Shown in pieces: positions 5,885 through 8,883 of a stretch of DNA of 8,883 bases. The notes beneath the pieces were generated by a model, which was not told where the DNA came from, made no database searches, and saw nothing but the letters and a program-made list of their open reading frames with translations. The stretch spans positions 1-8,883 of the forward strand of contig JAZGBC010000242.1 of assembly GCA_036444495.1 (NCBI GenBank). The letters are read 5' to 3'. The translations under genes and the position numbers were made by a program. How positions within the stretch are numbered: the stretch's first letter is position 1; each line of letters starts with the position of its first letter. The DNA is from JAZGBC01 sp036444495 (lineage in GTDB: Bacteria > Pseudomonadota > Alphaproteobacteria > Kiloniellales > J153).

Positions 5885-6435
5885 TTGGCCACTTGTTTCG
5901 AACTCTGCGGCAGGGGCTGTACGTTGTTTTCCTGGATGGCCATCAGCAGTGCCTGGCGCGCCCGGCTCACGCGGCTCATCACCGTTCCGACCGGGACACC
6001 CAGGAAAACTGCCGCCTCGGCGTAACTGAAGCCAACCATGTCAATGAGCGCAAGGACATCCCGGTGTGAGGCGGACAGCTTGGTTATGCCGATCCGCACC
6101 GTGAGCACGCTTACCAGCCGGTCGTCGCAGTGCCAAATCTCGCCGTTCAGGTTCGTCGGCTCTGTCTCGTCGAAACCGATGAAGACTTCACCGTTGCGCT
6201 TGCGCCGGTCCAGGAAGGTGTTGCGCAGGATGCGGAACAGCCAGGCCCGGTAGGCTGCCTCGTCGTACGGTACCCGGGTCGCCGAGAGCGCCTTGAGCGC
6301 GCAGTCCTGAACCAGGTCCTGCGCCGCCTCCCGGTCTTCGCTCAGGCTGCAGGCATAGCCGTACAGGCGGCCTAGATAGGCCTCGATACGCCGGTGGCGC
6401 GAGGCCCCGGCAGGCTCCTTCCCCCTCCCAAGCAT
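5881..6435 (-). CDS. ECF-type RNA polymerase sigma factor
   Basis: A 184-aa sigma-70 family protein of the extracytoplasmic-function type, with only regions 2 and 4. Region 2 spans about 17-83: DREAAQDLVQDCALKAL is region 2.1/2.2, and AYRAWLFRILRNTFLDRRKR covers 2.3/2.4, which melts and reads the -10. Region 4 spans about 117-167: LSASHRDVLAL then the helix-turn-helix YAEAAVFLGVPVGTVMSRV that reads the -35. The ATG at 6435 is fixed: an in-frame TGA lies 15 nt upstream and no good alternative start follows before region 2. The Shine-Dalgarno is poor, so translation may be weak or leaderless. The anti-sigma gene overlaps by 4 nt. Such factors usually activate their own operon; I could not identify a matching promoter with confidence. 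Confidence 0.93.
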   Translation of the reverse strand: MLGRGKEPAGASRHRRIEAYLGRLYGYACSLSEDREAAQDLVQDCALKALSATRVPYDEAAYRAWLFRILRNTFLDRRKRNGEVFIGFDETEPTNLNGEIWHCDDRLVSVLTVRIGITKLSASHRDVLALIDMVGFSYAEAAVFLGVPVGTVMSRVSRARQALLMAIQENNVQPLPQSSKQVAK

Positions 6436-6498
6436 GGGGATAAGGATTCACCATAAACACCTACTTTTGCAAGGGCTTATTGCGCCGTGACGGGCGCG

Positions 6499-6522
6499 TC
6501 CGGCAGGGGATCCGGCAGGGGA
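6499..6522. repeat. Perfect 12-bp tandem repeat in the sigma/secreted-protein divergent region
   Basis: TCCGGCAGGGGA occurs twice head to tail (6499-6510 and 6511-6522). It sits about 65 nt upstream of the sigma ATG and about 108 nt upstream of the divergent secreted-protein ATG. It may be a pair of regulator sites or simple slippage. Confidence 0.6.
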
Positions 6523-6564
6523 TATGGATGAATGGCCCGGCGCCCCCCTCCCGCTCACGAGCAA

Positions 6565-6597
6565 TTGATCTCAAGCCCGGAGATCAGGTGGCATAAT
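6565..6597 (+). promoter_or_regulatory. Candidate promoter with internal inverted repeat for the secreted-protein gene
   Basis: CATAAT at 6592-6597 resembles a -10 box, and TTGATC at 6565-6570 resembles a -35, but the 21-nt spacing is longer than usual. A 7-bp inverted repeat TGATCTC / GAGATCA (6566-6572 and 6580-6586, spacer 7) overlaps the -35 and the spacer, where an operator could act. All of this is pattern-based. Confidence 0.33.
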
Positions 6598-6629
6598 CGC
6601 CGCCCATTGCGATCAAAGGAGGCGAGAGA

Positions 6630-7835
6630 ATGAGAGTTCCGGCAGTTCTACTTGGCGCGCTTCTGGTTCTGGCCCTGTGGGCCGGGACGGCGCGCGCGGA
6701 CGGCATGGTGAGCACTATCGTCAACGCGCCGCTCTCGGCCTCGGGCACGGTGACCGACGCCCGGGTCGGCATCAACGTCTACCTCCAGACGCCCGCGGCG
6801 CCGGGCCTGGCGTTCATGGACCCGGCGGTGGTGGGCTACGGCATCCCGGCCGGCGGCCGCCTGGAGATCGAGATGGCCGATGGCTTCGAGCGCGACTGGT
6901 CCGTGGACCTGAAGCAGCCGGCGATCATGCTGGTCACCGGCGCGCCCCAGCAGGGCCTGCCGGGCAAGGCCGTGGGCTATACGGTCACCGAGGGCAACAA
7001 CGAGAACACCTTTGTTATTACGCCCAGCGGGCCCCAGGGCCTGCCGGCCGAGACCCTCATGTCGCCCGCGCCGGGCGCCAAGGAGGACCCCATCCCCCAG
7101 CGCGGCCTCAAGGTGATCCACATCGGCTTCATGCAGAGCGCCTTCTTTAACCGGGGCGCGAGCGGCCGGGTCGAGCTGCGCCTGGTGGACGGCTCGGGCA
7201 AGGTGACCCAGCGTGGCGGCGGAACGGTCTCCTTCCTGCCGGCCCAGGTGCCCCAGATTCTGCCCACCAACTTCACCGAGAAGCGGCGCAACCACAACTG
7301 GCAGCGCGCCGCTTCGGGCCAAGTACTGGGCCAGGCGCCGGGCTCCGTGCCCATCACGCTCATGCTCTACGGCAAGGCGGCCGGCGTCATGGGAGACGCG
7401 CTTTACGGCTTCAAGGAGGGCATTGCCGGGGCCGGCGTGCTCTCGACCCAGCAGCTCAAGGCCCTGGGTTACAGCAAGCCCGCCGGGATCGCGCGCTACA
7501 ACGGCGGGCTGATCGTCCAGGATAGCGACGGCGACGGCAGCCTTGACCCCGCCAAGGATCTTATTATCGGCGGCGTCCTCGGCAAGGCCCCCTCGGGCGC
7601 CAAGGGACAGGAACTGCGCAGCCTGGAGGTGGACGGCAAGCCGATCCTCTCGGCTGCCACCGAAACCCTGGTGCCCAAGGCTGGCAAGCGCTGGGGCGGT
7701 GCCGTCATGAAGCTGCAGTTCACCGCCGGCAGCAAGCCGGGCAACTACCGCCCGACGCTCGCGCTCCTGCGCGAGCCCGGCAAGCTCTCGAGCGGCGACG
7801 GCTCGAGCTACACCTATACCATCGTGGTCGAATAG
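6630..7835 (+). CDS. Exported protein of unknown family with EF-hand-like loop
   Basis: This is a complete 401-aa protein. The ATG is preceded by a full AAAGGAGG Shine-Dalgarno (6615-6622) seven nt away, so strong translation is expected. Residues 1-23 are a classical Sec signal peptide (basic MR, a Leu-rich core, cleavage at ARA|DG), placing the product in the periplasm or outside. The mature chain is strand-rich and Gly/Pro-rich, with no membrane helix and no lipobox cysteine. Residues 298-306, DSDGDGSLD, form a calcium-type DxDxDG loop of the EF-hand or thrombospondin-3 kind. IVNAPLSASGTVTDARVGINVYLQ near 30-52 and TLALLREPGKL near 376-386 give no family I know. The C terminus ends on a strand with TYTIVVE, not a classical outer-membrane aromatic end. 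It is divergent from the sigma operon and monocistronic, closed by a strong terminator. I assign no function. Confidence 0.86.
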   Translation: MRVPAVLLGALLVLALWAGTARADGMVSTIVNAPLSASGTVTDARVGINVYLQTPAAPGLAFMDPAVVGYGIPAGGRLEIEMADGFERDWSVDLKQPAIMLVTGAPQQGLPGKAVGYTVTEGNNENTFVITPSGPQGLPAETLMSPAPGAKEDPIPQRGLKVIHIGFMQSAFFNRGASGRVELRLVDGSGKVTQRGGGTVSFLPAQVPQILPTNFTEKRRNHNWQRAASGQVLGQAPGSVPITLMLYGKAAGVMGDALYGFKEGIAGAGVLSTQQLKALGYSKPAGIARYNGGLIVQDSDGDGSLDPAKDLIIGGVLGKAPSGAKGQELRSLEVDGKPILSAATETLVPKAGKRWGGAVMKLQFTAGSKPGNYRPTLALLREPGKLSSGDGSSYTYTIVVE

Positions 7836-7875
7836 CCCGCCGCCGGTCGCGGCAAGAGCGCCATCGGCCTTTACC

Positions 7876-7905
7876 AAGGGCCCGGGTCGACCCGGGCCCT
7901 TTTTT
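7876..7905 (+). terminator. Strong intrinsic terminator after the secreted-protein gene
   Basis: A perfect 11-bp GC-rich stem (AAGGGCCCGGG at 7876-7886 / CCCGGGCCCTT at 7891-7901) with a TCGA loop is followed by a run of T ending at 7905. It lies 41 nt past the stop and isolates the secreted-protein gene from nnr. Confidence 0.92.
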
Positions 7906-7969
7906 CTGACCCTATATCCGGCGCTACAGCGGGGCTGAAATGACCGGCGCAACTATGTGACAATGGGGC

Positions 7970-8883
7970 ATGACCAGCGAGGTCCTGACCGTCGAGGAGA
8001 TGTCCCGGGCCGATGCCGCCGCCGTTGCGGCGGGCGTGCCGGGGGTGGAACTCATGGAGAATGCCGGGCGCGCCGTGGCCGAGGCCGCGCGGGCGCGCCG
8101 GCAGCCCGCGCCGGTGCTGGTGCTGTGTGGCCCGGGGAACAACGGCGGTGACGGCTTCGTCGCCGCGCGCCACCTGGCGGCGGCCGGCTGGCCGCTGCGC
8201 CTGGCGCTGCTCGGCTCAAGGGACGGGCTCAAGGGCGACGCCGCCCATCACGCGGGCCTCTGGGAGGGGCCGGTCGAGGCGCTGGAGGCGGGGAACGCGG
8301 CCGCCCTGGTCGACGGGCAGGGTCTAGTGATCGACGCCCTCTTCGGCGCCGGGCTGTCGCGGCCCCTCGAAGGCGCGGCCCGCGCCGCTGCGGAGGCGGT
8401 GAAGCTGGCCGGCCTGCCGGTGGTGGCCGTGGACGTGCCCAGCGGCCTTTCGGGCGACAGCGGAGCGGTCCTGGGCGAGGCGGTCTTGGAGGCCGCGCTC
8501 ACCGTCACCTTCTTCCGCAAGAAGCCGGGGCACCTGTTGCTGCCCGGGCGCATGATCTGCGGCGAGGTCGTGGTCGCCGACATCGGCATTCCAGCGGCGG
8601 CGCTGGTCGAGATCGCCCCCATGACCGCGGAGAACGGACCGCCGCTCTGGATCGAGCGCCTGCCGCGGCGGCGGCTGGACAGCCACAAGTATCACTTCGG
8701 CCATGCGTTGATCGTGGGCGGGGCCGTGGTGACCGGGGCCGGGCGCCTGGCGGCGCGCGCGGCGCTCAGGTCCGGGGCCGGGCTGGTCACCGTGGCCTGT
8801 ACGCGCGAGTCCCTGCCTATCTACGCTCTCTCGGCGCCCAGCGTGATCACGGCGCCCGTGGAGGTAGAGGCCGATTTCCTGCA
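7970..8883 (+). CDS. nnr: Bifunctional NAD(P)HX epimerase/dehydratase (3' end missing)
   Basis: The frame is open to the window edge, giving 304 residues of a protein normally about 480-520 aa. The N-terminal YjeF-type epimerase domain (residues 1 to about 220) has ENAGRAVA (31-37), the nucleotide loop GPGNNGGDG (54-62), DALFGAG (122-128) and DVPSGLSGDSG (155-165). The C-terminal ribokinase-like dehydratase begins at about 239 with HKYHFGHALIVGG and TGAGRLAARAALRSGAGLVTV. Together they repair hydrated NADH and NADPH: the epimerase interconverts the R and S hydrates, and the dehydratase removes water at the expense of ADP or ATP. ATG 7970 is the only start choice, because an in-frame TGA ends at 7960. 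The Shine-Dalgarno is poor (GGGG just before the ATG). The HKYxxGHA form of the dehydratase start is what I associate with alphaproteobacteria. Confidence 0.95.
   Translation, partial: MTSEVLTVEEMSRADAAAVAAGVPGVELMENAGRAVAEAARARRQPAPVLVLCGPGNNGGDGFVAARHLAAAGWPLRLALLGSRDGLKGDAAHHAGLWEGPVEALEAGNAAALVDGQGLVIDALFGAGLSRPLEGAARAAAEAVKLAGLPVVAVDVPSGLSGDSGAVLGEAVLEAALTVTFFRKKPGHLLLPGRMICGEVVVADIGIPAAALVEIAPMTAENGPPLWIERLPRRRLDSHKYHFGHALIVGGAVVTGAGRLAARAALRSGAGLVTVACTRESLPIYALSAPSVITAPVEVEADFL

Noticed and set aside
5165..6025. A 286-codon plus-strand frame opposite the sigma and anti-sigma genes
   Set aside because: It is antisense to two coupled genes with clear sigma and anti-sigma features; its composition is that of a shadow frame.
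6648..7952. A 434-codon open frame on the minus strand opposite the secreted-protein gene
   Set aside because: It is antisense to a gene with a full ribosome binding site and signal peptide. The product is low-complexity Ala/Gly/Arg/His, as expected from the complement of a GC-rich gene, and it reads back through the terminator.

Overview
The window is about 8.9 kb of GC-rich bacterial chromosome. The proteins suggest a proteobacterium. The HKYxxGHAL-type start of the ADP/ATP-dependent dehydratase domain, the ECF sigma/anti-sigma pair and the Sel1-SPOR protein fit an alphaproteobacterium (Rhodospirillales-like) best, but this placement is by recognition only and is not proven. I see no rRNA, tRNA, CRISPR array, prophage or intact insertion sequence.

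Layout, left to right. (1) 3-1544, plus strand: the 3' part of a Sel1-repeat/SPOR-domain envelope protein, then a complete HpcH/HpaI-family aldolase. (2) 1617-4552, minus strand: a four-gene block. Reading in the direction of transcription it holds an enlarged YeiH-type 'putative sulfate exporter' (520 aa), a tiny single-helix membrane protein (53 aa) 14 nt behind it, a strong intrinsic terminator, a UspA-fold protein, and a tail-anchored protein with a possible SRPBCC-like soluble domain, joined to the Usp gene by a 4-nt ATGA overlap. (3) 4553-5092: about 540 nt without a convincing gene. It holds a conspicuous AT-rich pocket of roughly four degenerate 38-nt direct repeats, a perfect 10-bp hairpin and a 33-codon frame of doubtful status. 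(4) 5093-6435, minus strand: an ECF sigma factor and its membrane anti-sigma factor, overlapping by ATGA. (5) 6630-7835, plus strand, divergent from the sigma gene: an exported protein of about 400 aa that I do not recognise, with a clear signal peptide and an EF-hand-like DxDxDG loop, closed by a strong terminator. (6) 7970 to the window end, plus strand: the bifunctional NAD(P)HX epimerase/dehydratase, cut off by the window edge.

How the genes may work together. The transporter, microprotein, Usp and tail-anchored protein read as one anion-export/stress neighbourhood. The transporter and microprotein are almost certainly one transcript. The Usp pair is a second, translationally coupled unit that readthrough could join to the first. 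The sigma/anti-sigma operon is a self-contained envelope signalling unit, and the divergent secreted protein is an obvious but unproven target. The aldolase and the NAD(P)HX repair enzyme are ordinary metabolic genes.

The best candidates for something not well described are the transporter, with its N-terminal membrane extension and roughly 100-residue hydrophilic insertion, together with its 53-aa partner, and the repeat pocket upstream of them.
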